From positions 22,940,001-23,004,000 of the forward strand of contig OX579639.1 in the NCBI GenBank assembly GCA_951230915.1: a DNA stretch of 64,000 nucleotides, given 5' to 3'. The notes below the pieces were generated by a model. It was given only the letters and a program-made list of their open reading frames with translations, ran no database searches and had not been told where the DNA came from. Origin of the DNA: Antitrichia curtipendula. Lineage: Eukaryota; Streptophyta; Bryopsida; Hypnales; Leucodontaceae. The position numbers were made by a program, and so were the translations under genes. Of this stretch, positions 46,468 through 59,263 are shown piece after piece (within the stretch, counting starts at the first letter, position 1; each line of letters begins with the position of its first letter).

Positions 46468-49400
46468 ATGGGTGAAATTGCCTTGAGCGGGCAGCGGTTC
46501 AAACTTATTCCACACCCGTACGCTGGACAGTCAGTCGATCTCGAGCCCTTGGTCAGCATTTCCTCTTTACTGTTAATTGAAACCCTGGTGTTTATGCTGT
46601 AGTTATGTGCTTGTATATTGTGGGTGGTAATATTGTAATCAAGGTATCGGTGTTTTTCAGTTTGCCCCTGTTGTACACCATCCAGCGTTGTCCGGCTCGG
46701 TGGCAGAATTGCGCTATAATTTGAGGTTACTCGAAAGTAGTATTTTGTGAAATTGTCGATCTGAAAGTTCTTGGAGTGTGGAATGATGATGAGGTCGTTA
46801 ATACGGGCGAATTTATGCAGTTGAATAAAAATGTGGACGCTTGGCCACATTTGAAAGAGCTTCTTCAAAGCTACAGGGCAGATTGGGTGAAGGACGAGTT
46901 CAAATATGGGCACTATGACTCACTGCCAGCGCCAATCTTTGAACATCAGATTTTTGAAGGACCCGACACAGATGTAGAGACAGGTCTGTACTGCGAAACT
47001 TTTCAAACTGCTGAATTTGTCGTCGGTAACAAAGCTTTAAGAAAAGTGACAAATCTTAGCAAGGTGGTTATTTCAAAAGGATGACCTGTGCTTCATTTAT
47101 ACTGCCCTAGAGATACAGATGAACACGAGCTGCATTTCTCCTTTTGAGTGCACCGGAATTGCATTGATACAACCCGTTTGATCTGTGAGTGTTCGTACTA
47201 GACGTGTTGCTGTAGCTCTCGTCGTTGCGGTGAGTCGATATCACTGGTATCATGTATATCATACTGTGAATATTTCACTAAGTTGCCGCACGATAACTGA
47301 TGATAAATTATGCTGATGTGGTGTTTGCTGTAGAGTTTCGACTTTCAAATAGAAGACTGGGCAGAAATGGTGATGCTACTGATGATGAAGATTCTGCAAT
47401 ACTTCGACGTCTTTCAAGACGTTCCTCTGGACGACTCTCTGGACGTTTCTCTTCGAGATCAACAAGCGAAATTCCAGAAGGAATTCATTCAAAATCTACG
47501 AAGGTAGTCCTTCTTATCACACTTATAGCTTATGTCATCATTGCAGGACATCAGTGATACTCTGAACCGCCTTGAGTTCATCAGCAATCCTGTGGAGCGA
47601 TGCTATTGTACAAAGTACCGGTTCTATATCTTATCAATTTCGCGGCCACTTACATCGGTAGTTGGAAAGTGTGTGTTTTGGGGACGTTGGCTATGCATGT
47701 GTTTCATTAAATTTAGTCTGCTGGTTATGCTGAGTTCTCTGGAGGGGTGAGGACCTATCAATTCTATTCTGAAAAATCCGTTTTGCATTCAGCATCACGG
47801 GGGTTCTACGCTACCTCCTTATGAGCCTGTTTATAGTTGGCGATCAACACGGGCGTCATTATTTGGACAAAGGTCTCCAGAACTACCATCTGCACTATCA
47901 CCTGGGTGAGAAATCATATCTGGGACACAGTCAGTTAACGTTTCTGTTCAACTTGACGCAGCAAGTGTTCATCTGTATCAAGCGAGCAGTATATCTAGCA
48001 CTTGAAATTTACTTGAATTTCCTTAACAAATAGCCTCTTTGTGTCCGCCTCATACTTTGCATGACTGCAGTGGCGGGCTGAAGGTGTCTGTGAAGGTCGT
48101 GTCTTTGAATATCCAGGCTGGACTTGTTGGTAAGTTTTTCTTGAAAGACTACACAACTTACCACTTAAATCTACAAATTTATTAATAAATTATTCCTGTA
48201 TGGTTGTAGGATTTTATTGTGTATATAGGGATTTATCTACTGTTCGTCCACGTAGCATTTATGAGGCTAGGGGGTTAAACGATATATTCGTCATGTATCG
48301 TTGGATTGGAAGGGTTGAATAAATTTTCTAAATGTTTCGACCTTCGCTGTAGCAATAGGTTAGTTGGTCAATCTTGGTTCATATTTGTGTGAGGTTGCAA
48401 ATGCTAGCTCTGGGTTCTGGAAGAACAATTTAAATACTATGATCTTGGTGCTCATTTAAAAGGCCTGCACGTCAGGTACTGATTCCAAGACTTTGGATGT
48501 GTTTTCATGCTACAGAACCTATCTACGGTACGCTGTGTCTGTATCATCGAGAGAGGCGGGAAAAATTATCAGAGGATTTCCACTTTCGATGTTTACCATC
48601 AGAGTTCCAAGATGTAAGACTTAATCTGAGTTTCATACTCCCTCCGTCCCGAAATGATTGTCCACTTTGAAAGTCTTATTTTTTTAAGGTTGTTTTGAGT
48701 AGGTCAAATAAAGTACTTCCTTTGTGGCTAATTTTATTTAGGTTGCAATGAACACGTGCAATGTTCTTCATTGATTCTAGTGATATAAAATTTGGAACCT
48801 TTCTTAATTATGTTTTTTACAATATGGTCAATGAAAGTGGCTCAAAAAAATATCAAAAAAATTGTGGACAATCATTCCGGGACGGGAGGGAGTATTTCTC
48901 TACGGTGGTGCGGCGTCTGTTTATCAGTTCTATGGTATCGATACTTGAGCACGTGATGAATTGATGCATTAATTGGCAGGAGGCTGGCGGTTATCAAAGA
49001 AGAGCTATATTTTCACTAGAGGCAGCGTCGCCAGCGATATGCTTACTGATTCAGCTTGAAAAACATGTGACTGAGGAAGGAGGAGTGACCGCTCATGTTT
49101 ACTCCCGGAAAGAACCCGTGAGTTATTGTTCGTTAATCTGGATGTTTAGAAGCTGTTATTTGGCTCTATGGACGTTTTCTTTGGCATGCTTGAGGAAATT
49201 ATGATTAACTTTGCTGTAAGTTCATCGGGCTGATCCACTATGCCTTCAATGATGCCGCAGAAGACAAACTAGTTGCAATAAATCATTTGTATATGGAGAG
49301 ATTATGTCGTTTCTGTCTTAATGCATCTCACCATCTCGTGTACAAGCATCAGCGTCAGGATATTGATAATGTGGGCTGTTAATTTTGTATGCCCTCTATC

Positions 49401-50276
49401 TATCACGTATTCTTACGCTATCTAAGTACCGTAGCCATGTATTGTTCGAGTACAATTAATTACTGACAATTTGATTTGATTGTATTGTGTTTTAAGGTAC
49501 ACTTGACTGAGAGAGAAAAACAGAAGCTGCAGGTCTGGGCGCGGGTGATGCCTTTTAGAGAGCCTTTTTCTTGGGCAGTAGTTGCTCTGTTTGATGCACG
49601 TGTAACAGGTGGTGTAGGAGGTTTCTCGTCATCTCCAAGCAGCCCACTCCCTCCAGGACTTTTTGGATCAGCTTTGATGGAAGCATCCTTGGATTCTGAT
49701 GGACGTCTTGTTGCGGATGCGAAGGCAGAAACATCTTGTGTGCCGGTTCTGGTGGATATCCCAAGCCTTCACCGCGTCAAAGAGAATTATACCGAGGAAA
49801 TGCTTCAGGTTAACTACTTTGCGCAACTTTGTAGCTGTACACACAGAACGTGCTATTCGCACTGCTCAAGTTGCTCTATGCGGAGTTTGGATTCGAAGGA
49901 GTCGGTTAGTCAATTCTTCTTCTAAGAAGTCGTGATAATGTGTTTTACTCCATTGGGAATATGGATTGTGGTTGCTTTGCAGGATCCAAAGTTCAAAGTG
50001 CACAAGCCCGTGAAGGCCACACTGCGACTTGAGATAGAGAGATTCTCTAATGAGGATCATGAACATGATCTCATATCTGAGTGTGGTAGTTTCGGCAATG
50101 GATCTATTGATGGTGATACCCGGTCAATTGTGGGGCCTTCCTTCTCAGGGCGGTTCATGCAAGGACAGGGTATGAGTAAGACTGCACGTAATGGACGACA
50201 GAAATGGAGTCCTGGAGAAAAGCTTCGCTACTTACGTTTTGGTAGTGTGGGAAGCATTGAACTCGGAAAATCTGAC
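46468..50276 (+). CDS. SPK1: SPK1 exons 1-10: N-terminal region, codons 1-514
   Basis: Exons: 46468-46551, 46821-46983, 47334-47503, 47547-47657, 47793-47905, 48071-48129, 48516-48613, 48980-49117, 49497-49808, 49983-50276. Landmarks in order are WPHLKELL, IFEGPDTD, an Arg/Ser-rich insert (RRLSRRSSGRLSGRFSSRS), LPPYEPVYSW, REKLSEDFHF, VYSRKEP, HLTEREKQKLQVW and VHKPVKATLRLEIE. Exons 3 and 4 are the least conserved. The end of exon 4 (TCG|GTAGTT) was chosen because it restores phase to the conserved LPPYEP exon and is the least certain junction. Confidence 0.88.
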
Positions 50277-53200
50277 GTATGTGAACCCACAATATTTCGT
50301 TTACACCAATGTCTCATCTCTTTGCAGATATGGTTTGATTTACCTCCAAAGTTGTAGTTGTGCTCAGTAGTACTTGTAATTGAATTCAAGTTGCTCTGTA
50401 ATTCTGTGGCAGTTTCGGGCTGTTGAGTTTCGGTTGGGATCAAAAGTTGAGGCTTCGTCTCAGCTATTGCACTGTCTGTACATATATCCTCAATCTGTCA
50501 ATCTAAGTCGGAAACGCAGCCTTTTTATGCGAGTAGAACTCCGGATGGATGATGGAGATATTCGCAAACCACCTCTGGAGGTAACGCTTTGCAGAGACAT
50601 GCTCTCCAGTCAGATCTTTGCTTGTAGCTATTAGACGTCGCTTATTCTCTTGCACTATACGATTGTCGATTCTGTCCGACCCTTCACAGTCGGTATAATG
50701 CATTAGTCTTTAGAATCGGTTTGTACTAAGACTAGATTAGCACAGTGTCTCTTGTTAATCCCAGGTGCCCAAATTCTGTATGTAGTGTGTAATTTGGTTT
50801 CGATTTTCTGAATGATTGTACGGCCTGATCTATTGCTTCTTACCGACTGCGATTGTTCATCCCCGCAGGCTCTTTACCCAAGAGATGCGGAGAGCTCTAT
50901 GCAGAAATACGCACATTCTCAGATTGATGCAAACACCAAAACACCTCACTATCACGACGAGTTTAAAATTCAGCTTCCTGCCATTCTCACTGTCGAGCAC
51001 CACCTTCTGTTCACGTTTTTCCACGTGGATCTTCAGATGAAACTTGAGGCTCCGAAGCCGGTATTGTTGTTCACCCCTAGATTTTTCTTAGTTATTCTGT
51101 TGCTTTTTTTTTTCTTTCCTTATTGCAGTGCACGAGATTGACCAACTATCTGCTGAAATAGTGGATGCTTTTTAATCTACTCATCTACTGTTGATATTTG
51201 CCAGGTGGTCGTGGGATACTCTGTTCTTCCCTTAATGTTTGCGTGTCAGTAAGTTCGATTTACTTGATGACCATCTAGCTACATTTGAAGTTCTTTCACT
51301 TCAAAAAAGACCAGATCGATATTCTTTTTGAATACTTTGTACTTGTCCAAAATGGCCCTTGTTTTCAGAAGTTGGGGGAAATTGCAGAGGCATGCTCATG
51401 TTCTTGAAGGAGTATGAAGGTTCCAGTTGTAATTGCGGTATTGACGTGATATGGTGTTTGTAGAGTGCAGCGGTTGGACGGCAGCCTGCCCATTGCAAAG
51501 GAACTTTATGCTAATTATTTGCAAGACAATGTGAAGGTGACCAGGAGATGTCTCTGTATTGCAGTGAATGAATGAACTTGTGTTGGTCTTAATGTTGGGG
51601 AACATAGTTCGCTGACTTTTTCTACCTTTCCATCTTGTTCTTGGAAATGTCGTATGCGTTTCGTATTGGCTGGAGTCAGCATACTATTTTACTTCGGTTG
51701 AGTTCTAGTTTTAATTTATCCCAGTTTTATCTGTTGCAGGAAAGGTTGGATTACCTAGATGACGGCAAAACCGTATTTAAATTGCGGTCGCGGTTATGTT
51801 CATCTCTTTACCCGGTAAATGAGAGAATACGAGATTTTTTTTCTGAATATGATCGTCACATTTTGCGGACGGTTCCACCATGGGGTGCTGAGCTGATGGA
51901 GGTTTGTTACTAAACAATATATATATTCCTATCCTGGAATCTTCTTGTCGCTGTCACTTCTGCGTGATTAGCGTTTCTTCTTACCAAATTCGTGATGTTG
52001 TTCTATTTCGCTTGAATGGCTCCAATCTACGTTTTGTTCCAATTGTCTGCTCTTCGTTGCCGTTCCACTTAGTGTCCTGCAGAAGTAGACAGGCGATTAG
52101 CATCTGCCTAGTTGTCTCCAACTATTCATGCGAAATATTTCTCACTAACTTTTCATGGTCTTTTGTAGGCAATCAATTCCTTAAAGACTGTTGAACCATC
52201 CTCAATGCTGCAATTTCTTCAACCATGTCTGAACATGCTACTTCGCATGATAGGTGATGGAGGGGAGACGTTGCAGGTCTGTAACTCCTTAGCGTATATC
52301 TTGATTCTCGTTTAGTTGGCTGAATTGCGACTATTTAAACGTTTCATGTCAACTTAGGTTTTGTTTGGGATAGAAATAAAGAGGTTTGTGCACATGACCG
52401 AAGATGTGATATGAGCACCTTAGATTTCTAACTCCTCATGCTTTAGAATATGGTTCAACTAACGTTTTTTCCTAACAGTCTGGTGGTCTTTTTCCAGGTT
52501 GCTGCATTTCGTTCAATGGTTAACATCATTACCAGGTAGTAGACTTTTAGCTGATTACTATGGTGTTTGAATTATTATTTTTATCAGGTTGCAATCCCCT
52601 AAATTCTTGTACTCTTGTTGATTGGTTCTTGATTTCTCTGCAGGGTACAAGCAGAGACATCTGAAGGAGCTGAAAGAAATCGATATCTTGTGCAATATGT
52701 GGATTATGCGTTTGATGATTTTGGTGGGCGCCATGAGCCTGTGTATCCAGGTCTATGCAGTGTATGGCGCAGTCTTGCTCGTAGCAAGGTATATAAATAC
52801 ACTATCTCGTTTTTATTCAAATCTTATAAGATTGTCAACCGGGGTTCCGAGTTAATCAACATCCCTTGGAACATGTCTTGACACCATGTGCGACTCGTGC
52901 AGGCTAAAGGCTACCGGGTTGGACCTGTGTACGATGATGTCCTCTCTATGGCTTGGGTGTTCCTTGAGCTAATTGTCAAGTCTATGGCACTTGAGCAGTC
53001 TCGCATTTACTCTGAGTCTCTTCCTCCTGGTATGTCGGAATTTGTCAACAATTCTGTTTATTCAATTGCAGTGTGCGTCATTATGGTCGAGACGCAGTTT
53101 GGTTGTGAGTTGAAGTGTGAGATTCGGCCGCATCGATTTATGATTTTACTTTCTATTGCTTGTTGATTATGTGATTTGTGATAAACAATTGGAAAAACCA

Positions 53201-56200
53201 GGTCAGATTCTTCAACTTATTATATTTGACACTGGGGGTAATCTTCACATTGTTTGCATACTTGCAGGAGAAGAGCTGCCACCATTACAGCTCATTGACG
53301 AGGTCTTCAAGAGTATCGTTCAGCTGTACGATTGTTTGCTTACAGAGGTTCATGAACGTTGCAAGAAGGGTCTTCTTCTTGCTAAGAAATTAAACAGCAG
53401 TCTTTCTTACTTTTGCTATGATCTTCTTTCTGTAATCGATCCTCGGCAAGTCTTTGAGCTGGTACACCACTAACCGGATTACACAATTAACTGGCGACCC
53501 TGCCCTTTGTATATTCACTTTGACATGTTATTATTTGCTGAACTGTCTTTCAATGACGAATTTAGTTTCTTCACATTCTCTAGTGGAATTTGTTCGCTGC
53601 TTGCTATCTTTGCAGTCTTTCTCCTATCTCACCTTAGATCTCATGAGTTCGTACATGAATTTTTGCAAGTTTACATTGCATTATATTATATTCTTATTTA
53701 TGTTGTGTCTATCTTTTGCATCTGTAGGTAGCACTCTACTTCAACAAGTTCGATGGGATTTGTCAATCACTGGTGCACGAATGTAAGCTTAATTTTCTGC
53801 GTATACTTTGTGATCATGATCTCTTCGTTGAGATGCCTGGTCGAGATCCTACGGAGAGGTACGTATTTGGTTTTTTCTGCCGCATTTTGTTCCTGACAGT
53901 TTCCGGATTTGTAACTTGGTTTCTTTTTGTTGCATCTGTTACTATTACGTCCTCCTTTCTCTGAACTTCTTTTCATGTGCTGGACGTGTGATTGACGTCA
54001 ATTGCAGGAACTATTTGGCATCATTATTAATGCAGGAGCTCTTTGCTACTTGGGATCATGAAGATCCGACCTTGAAGTCCAAGGTGAGGATACCCTTCTC
54101 AGTCATGCCCATACATCAGTTATACCTGAATGTCATAGTAATGCCCTCCACTAGCTACCTAATCAATATTAAAATTAAGCATAATGCTTTTCAAGTAAGT
54201 AAAAAACGCTGGATATTTTGTCTTGGACTCCTGTATTTCATAAATAAAGATCAAACACGGAACCTCAAATTTATTAACTAATTCAACTTGGTTCGATTTA
54301 TCCTTCATCCTTGTAGGCTGCTCGAATTCTCGTGCAACTTATGTGCAAGCATGAGTACGATGCTCGCTACCAAACATTGGAGGATAAACTCTACATTGCG
54401 CAACGTTATTTTCCACTAGTTGACCTGGTAAGCTCTACCAATGTGATACTGTTTGTATCGAAAGTTAAATGATGACATGGGCTAGTGAAATCCACGCGAT
54501 GATATTTGTCTTTCTGCTTTGTTGTTAAGCGTGCTCGAGTGACTCGCTGGAAAGTGATGGTCTAACCAATTGGATGAATTGACAGATACTGGATGAGATG
54601 CCTGTGTTTTATGGCTTGAGCTCTACGGAGAAGCGTGAGGTACTGGTTTGTGTGCTACACATTTTGCGATATCTGGATGATGCATCTCTTGTTAAAGCTT
54701 GGCAACATAACATGGCTAGAACAAGGCTTTTTTTCAAGCTTCTGGAAGAGTGTCAGGAATTGCTGGAGGTAAGAACTGCTCTCTCTATTATTCAATAATC
54801 TGGCTTAAGAAACTCAAGAACAGCGTTTGAACTGAAGAATTGCAATGTGGGCACCTCAATTTTGAAGTAGGGGGTCTGATTTACACTTTTTCAAATAGTT
54901 TTCTGCCGATGTGCTTCTTGACTAGCTTGCAATATATAATCAATTTTGTAGAGGCATGTCTTTTAATTGAGAGGGCAAGTATGCGCACCCATTTCCTATA
55001 GGTTTACTGATCAATTGTTTTTGGTCTATAATGTAATGCTCATTCTTGTGTGCTCTGTAAAGCAACAGGTTGCTAGGTTCATGCTGCCGTATCTTTTAGG
55101 CGTTTGCATTTGAGTTGGAACTTTACAGCAATTGCTCCTCATTAAGGGAATGCGTTTCTTGCGCAGTTTAAGAAGGCCGGAGCAGATGGTTTGATGGGAG
55201 CTATGCCTGCAAATGATCAAGGGGAAGGGCCTCTTCGATATTCTGAGAAACTGTCACCTGCTGTAAATCACTTCTTGATTGAAGCCTCCCGGCAGGATGT
55301 CAGAGTATGTCACTTGTGCTCAGTTCTTGAATTGAGGGACCATTCCTTTGACGCTTGTGCGCTACTGTTTAGTGGTTATAAGTGTCTTCCTTTGCATGCC
55401 TTGTGATATCATCATCTGTTTGCTGCTGTGGGCGTTTTGGCCTTTGCCAAACCTGTTGTTCATAATCCTTACAGCTTGAACAGGTCATTTTGAATTTGTT
55501 CCAATTAGTGCCGTCTTGTGAATGGAATTTACTACACGATTTAGAACAGGTGTATAAAATCGAGTCTACTCGTAATGTTCTTATCGCTCTGATGAAACAT
55601 TGATGACGCTAGTAATATTCAATCTTATCATCACAGGCTATAATTTTTGTCATTTTTATTGCAGCTTACCAAAATTTCTCCGGGTGCTCAGTGGACACTG
55701 CCACAAATGAGTCCAGAGATCAGTTCATACTGGAAAAGAATCAGTCCAATATCAAACAGCTCAACGAGCCCAGGTCAACCGCCCTCATTGCGGGAGGCAC
55801 TTGCACAAGCCCAATCTGCCGGAAGAGGTGGAGGCAGGGCTCTACGTGAGACTTTGCATCCAATGCTCCGCCAAAAATTGGTCAGTATGCTACTTTGTCA
55901 GTAGTAGCCAATTTTTATGGATTGATGTATCTGTAATCGTCTGCCCTTATTCCAAGCTGTTGTTAGTGCTTCCCGTCCCTACTTTGTTTCACTATTATTG
56001 GTCGTTTTCAGGAACTTTGGGAGGAAAATCTTAGCGCCTCTGCGATGCTGCAAATTTTGGAGGTACTAGAGAAGTTTGCTGACGCTGCTTCAATTCAAGC
56101 TGTGGCCACAGACTACATGCGGCTGGATTGTATAACTAGCATTTTCATTGGTTTTCTGGGACGCAGCCAGCCGTTGCCTTTTTGGAAGGCCTTTCTACCT

Positions 56201-59200
56201 GTATTCAGTAACTTATTCAGTCGACATGGGGCTACTTTAATGAGTAGAGAGAATGACAGGTTCCTGAAGCAAGTAGCGTTTCACCTATTACGGCTCGGCG
56301 TTTTTCGGAACGAGTCTATTCGGAAACGTGCCATTGTTGGCATTCAAATACTTATCCGAGTAAGATCCTTGTTTCAGTTTCGTATGCATTGCACTGGCCT
56401 TATTGCTTTATTTACTATTCACTCATTGTTAATCTGCCATAGATGTTCCGTGTGGCTTGAAGCTGTCAGAAATTTGTTACAACTTTCCATGTCAACGTTG
56501 ATTGCACAGGTTTTGTCATTCGGGGTATTATATGCATGTAAAATCAGTTGCTAACACTTTTCCCTGTTTTTTCACAAACGCTGTGAACTGCCCTAAGAGC
56601 CTGAGCGTCTTAAGTATCGAGAATTCAGACATATTGGCTTCATGTTTTGTATTTTGATTTCTAAATATACACATGTTATCTGCAGAACGCGTACCACTAT
56701 TTTCAAGGTCTTTCAAGGCTGCGGGTGATGCTCACAATTACACTGTCCGAGCTAATGTCAGATGTCCAAGTAACACATCCTAAGATGGATGGATCTTTGG
56801 AAGAAAGCGGCGAATCTCAACGTCTTCGGAGGTCTCTGCAACAAATTGCTCAGGAAAGTAGTAGTGCAGATCTTCTACGAGAATGCAGTCTTCCTGAAGA
56901 TTCCCTCACTGCTTTGCCAGAAGGTGTGAATGGTCATCAGTGGAGCTGGGCTGGAGTCGCTGAGCTTTCCACCAGTCTGCTAAAAGCTGTGGAGGCTGCC
57001 GTTGGACATGCCCTTCTGGTGCTTTTCCCACCTTTATTTGCGTATTGCAATGTGATAAACTCTTTGCGTATTGTATAGGGTCACCTATGTCATGTGCGAA
57101 ACGCATTTGGAGTTTATGTCCTTACAGTTACATTTGTGATGTTTTGCAGGGTCCAGAGATCATAAATAGCGACAAGTATGCAACTGCAGAGGCATATTAT
57201 GGTTTAGCATCAGCATATGCCAGCGTGCCTGATCTGCATATAATGTGGCTTCTTTATCTCTGTGAAGTCCATCAAGGCAATCAGTCTTACGCGGAGGCTG
57301 CTCAGTGTGCCGTTGCGGTTGCTGGTGTCATTATGCATGTACGTAGGTTCTCTTTTATATAAGACTGTCTGTATGTAAATTGGATGTTTTGATGATATTT
57401 TTAATGACCAGTTTTAGATTGAGTCCAACCCATTGGAGGCATCTGATTGGATATGTATATATTGTTTGAGCTGGCTTCTGAAGGCTCTCTTGGATGGTGG
57501 TTTCCAGGCTATAGTTGGGAAAGGCGATCATGTGTGGGGTAAAGAGCATGTGGAGGCACTCCGTAATATTTGCCCAATGCTCACAGGTGCTCGCTTTGGG
57601 GATGCTGCAACTGCTGAAATTGAAGGCTATGGATCGTCAAAATTGACTGTAGAGTCCGCAGTCAAGTATTTACAGCTCGCTCATAAACTCTTTGTTCAGG
57701 CAGAGCTTTTCCACTTTTGTGCTGGTAAGTTTCTGGAACTCCTTTGGTTTAGTCATGTTGTTTGGTTTGGGTGTTTTCAGAACTACTGCCCAGTGAATGA
57801 AGATTGAGCTGATGGTAGCAAGCTTAGTTTCTGAAGTCGTCATACTTATGCACAGCTACTATTGCTTCTTTTTCCAGTGCATGAAGCATTGTGAAAAATC
57901 TTTCCTACTTTAAACTCTGTTCAGAGCGTATTTAAAATCTGTACAAATTTTCCCAAGATTTTAAAGATGGACTCATATATTCCAGGTATATCGGAGCTCA
58001 TAATACCTGTCCATAAATCAAGACGTGCTTATGGGCAGCTGTCAAAGTGTCACACTTCGTTGACCAGCATCTATGAAGCCATAGTGGAGCAAGAGTCCAG
58101 GCCTATACCTTTCACAGATGCAACTTATTATCGGGTGGGCTTTTACGGGAAAAGCTTTGGTAGTTTAAACTGCAAGGAGTATGTGTACAGGGAGCCACGA
58201 GACGTGCGGTTAGGGGACATCATGAGAAACCTGGGCAATATATATGAGCCTAGAGTTATTGAAGGAAAGCAGACCTTACACATCATCCCTGATTCTCGTC
58301 AAGTGAATCCCGAAGATCTCCAAGCTGGAATCTGCTACTTGCAAATTACATCTGTTGAATCTGTCGCAGAGAGTGAGGATTTGGAAAGTAGGCGAGAGCG
58401 ACAATCTGGCAGATCGTCATCGACAATTAGTGCCCGAGTGTATGATCGGTTTTTATTTGACACTCCCTTCACAAGGAATGGCAGATCACAGGGAGGTTTA
58501 GAAGACCAATGGAAAAGACGTACAGTGCTATGGACCGAAGGACCTTTCCCAGCTCTCGTGAACCGTTTAATGGTTGTGAAGTCGGAGTCCCGGGAGTTTT
58601 CACCCATTGAAAATGCCATAGGGATGATTGAGACTCGTACAGCAGCTCTTGCAGGGGAGCTCGATGACCAAAGAATCCATGAAGGCGATGCTCCCCCTCG
58701 TTTGCAGGGTCTGCAAAGAATTTTGCAAGGAAGTGTTGCAGTGCAGGTTATATCCGTTACACAACTCTTTCGCATTCTTATTTCATATTCCTTAAATATC
58801 ATTGTTCCTGCTTTGAATCATCAGATAATGTGTTTCCATTTCATCTGGTATCACTCACTAGCTATATTCTCTGACGGATATATATGTCTAGTGTGAGCGA
58901 TGAGCTCAGTATGTGGTGTAAGAAACTTCCCGCATGTTTTCGAGATTAAAGTTTTTTCTTTAAACTGTTATAAATCCAGAACTGATTCTGCCGGTTCTCC
59001 TTGAACAGGTTAATAGTGGGGTGCTAGGTGTCTGCACCGCATTCTTGTCTGGGGAACCCACTACGCGGTTGCGCTCACAGGAGCTTCAGCAACTGATAGC
59101 AGCACTGTTAGAGTTCATGGCCGTGTGCAAGAAAGCAATCCGAGTGCATGCTCGATTAATAGGAGAGGAAGATCAAGACTTCCACTCACAGCTTGTGCTT

Positions 59201-59263
59201 GGATTCCAATCACTTACAGCGGAGCTATCCCATTATATCCCTGCCATTTTATCAGAGCTTTGA
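46468..59263 (+). CDS. SPK1: SPIKE1 ortholog, DOCK-family ROP guanine nucleotide exchange factor (32 coding exons)
   Basis: SPIKE1 is the plant DOCK protein. It loads GTP on ROP GTPases and links them to WAVE/ARP2/3-driven actin assembly and cell shape, and is also reported at ER exit sites. Joined coding sequence: 5,751 nt, 1,916 aa plus stop, against about 1,830 for Arabidopsis, with similarity recognisable almost end to end. The start is the ATG at 46468, because the first 28 codons carry the conserved RFKLIP and DLEPL motifs and splice in phase to LNKNVDAWPHL. All 31 introns are GT-AG and all phases agree. The C-terminus ends ILSEL, as in known SPIKE1. The extra length over Arabidopsis is mostly in the N-terminal third (Ser/Arg-rich and Gly-rich inserts). 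No frameshift or stop was seen. A MITE sits in intron 7. Exons are listed in the following entries. Confidence 0.95.
48638..48892. mobile_element. Stowaway MITE in SPK1 intron 7 (255 bp)
   Basis: Starts CTCCCTCCGTCCCGAAATGA and ends with its inverted partner (TCATTCCGGGACGGGAGGGAG), flanked by TA at 48636-48637 and 48893-48894. The TIRs are about 28 bp with one indel and one mismatch. This is the diagnostic Stowaway terminus. Stowaway MITEs are moved by Tc1/mariner-type transposases. It lies between exon 7 (ends 48613) and exon 8 (starts 48980), so it leaves both splice sites intact. The high TIR identity suggests fairly recent insertion. Confidence 0.92.
50413..51536 (+). CDS. SPK1: SPK1 exons 11-14: C2/DHR1 domain, codons 515-673
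   Basis: Exons: 50413-50580, 50869-51060, 51205-51248, 51464-51536. The HCLYIYPQSVNLSRKR, RVELRMDDGDIR, YHDEFKIQLP and HHLLFTFFHVDLQMK segments are the DOCK-type C2 (DHR1) domain, which in the family binds phosphoinositides and directs membrane recruitment. Exons 13 and 14 are small (44 and 73 nt) and were placed by phase and by similarity to the LPLS...ELVPHYLQ segment. Confidence 0.88.
51740..57018 (+). CDS. SPK1: SPK1 exons 15-28: central helical region, codons 674-1443
   Basis: Exons: 51740-51901, 52169-52276, 52498-52535, 52644-52788, 52903-53029, 53268-53461, 53728-53858, 54008-54083, 54317-54427, 54586-54768, 55167-55304, 55665-55880, 56012-56359, 56686-57018. Landmarks are ERLDYLDDGK, GGETLQVAAF, YVDYAFDDFGG, KGYRVGPVYDDVLSMAW, CLLTEVHERCKKGL, HDLFVEMPGRDP, DEMPVFYGL, YSEKLSPAVNHFL, SLREALAQAQS, HGATLMSRENDRF and TITLSELMSDVQVTHPK. 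In DOCK proteins this armadillo-like region holds the catalytic part and mediates dimer and regulator contacts. Confidence 0.92.
57150..59263 (+). CDS. SPK1: SPK1 exons 29-32: DHR2/DOCKER catalytic domain, codons 1444-1916
   Basis: Exons: 57150-57338, 57508-57724, 57986-58746, 59009-59263 (stop TGA). Landmarks are DLHIMWLLYLCEVH, AQCAVAVAGVI, EGYGSSKLTVESAVKYLQLA, SRRAYGQLSKCH, PIPFTDATYYRVGFYG, EYVYREPRDVRLGDIM, HIIPDSRQV, DTPFTRNGRSQGGLEDQWK, ALVNRLMVVKSES, FSPIENAIGMIETRT, LQRILQGSVAVQVNSGV and FQSLTAELSHYIPAIL. This is the ROP-binding nucleotide-exchange domain and the most conserved part of the protein. Its single 761-nt exon 31 is the longest. Confidence 0.95.
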
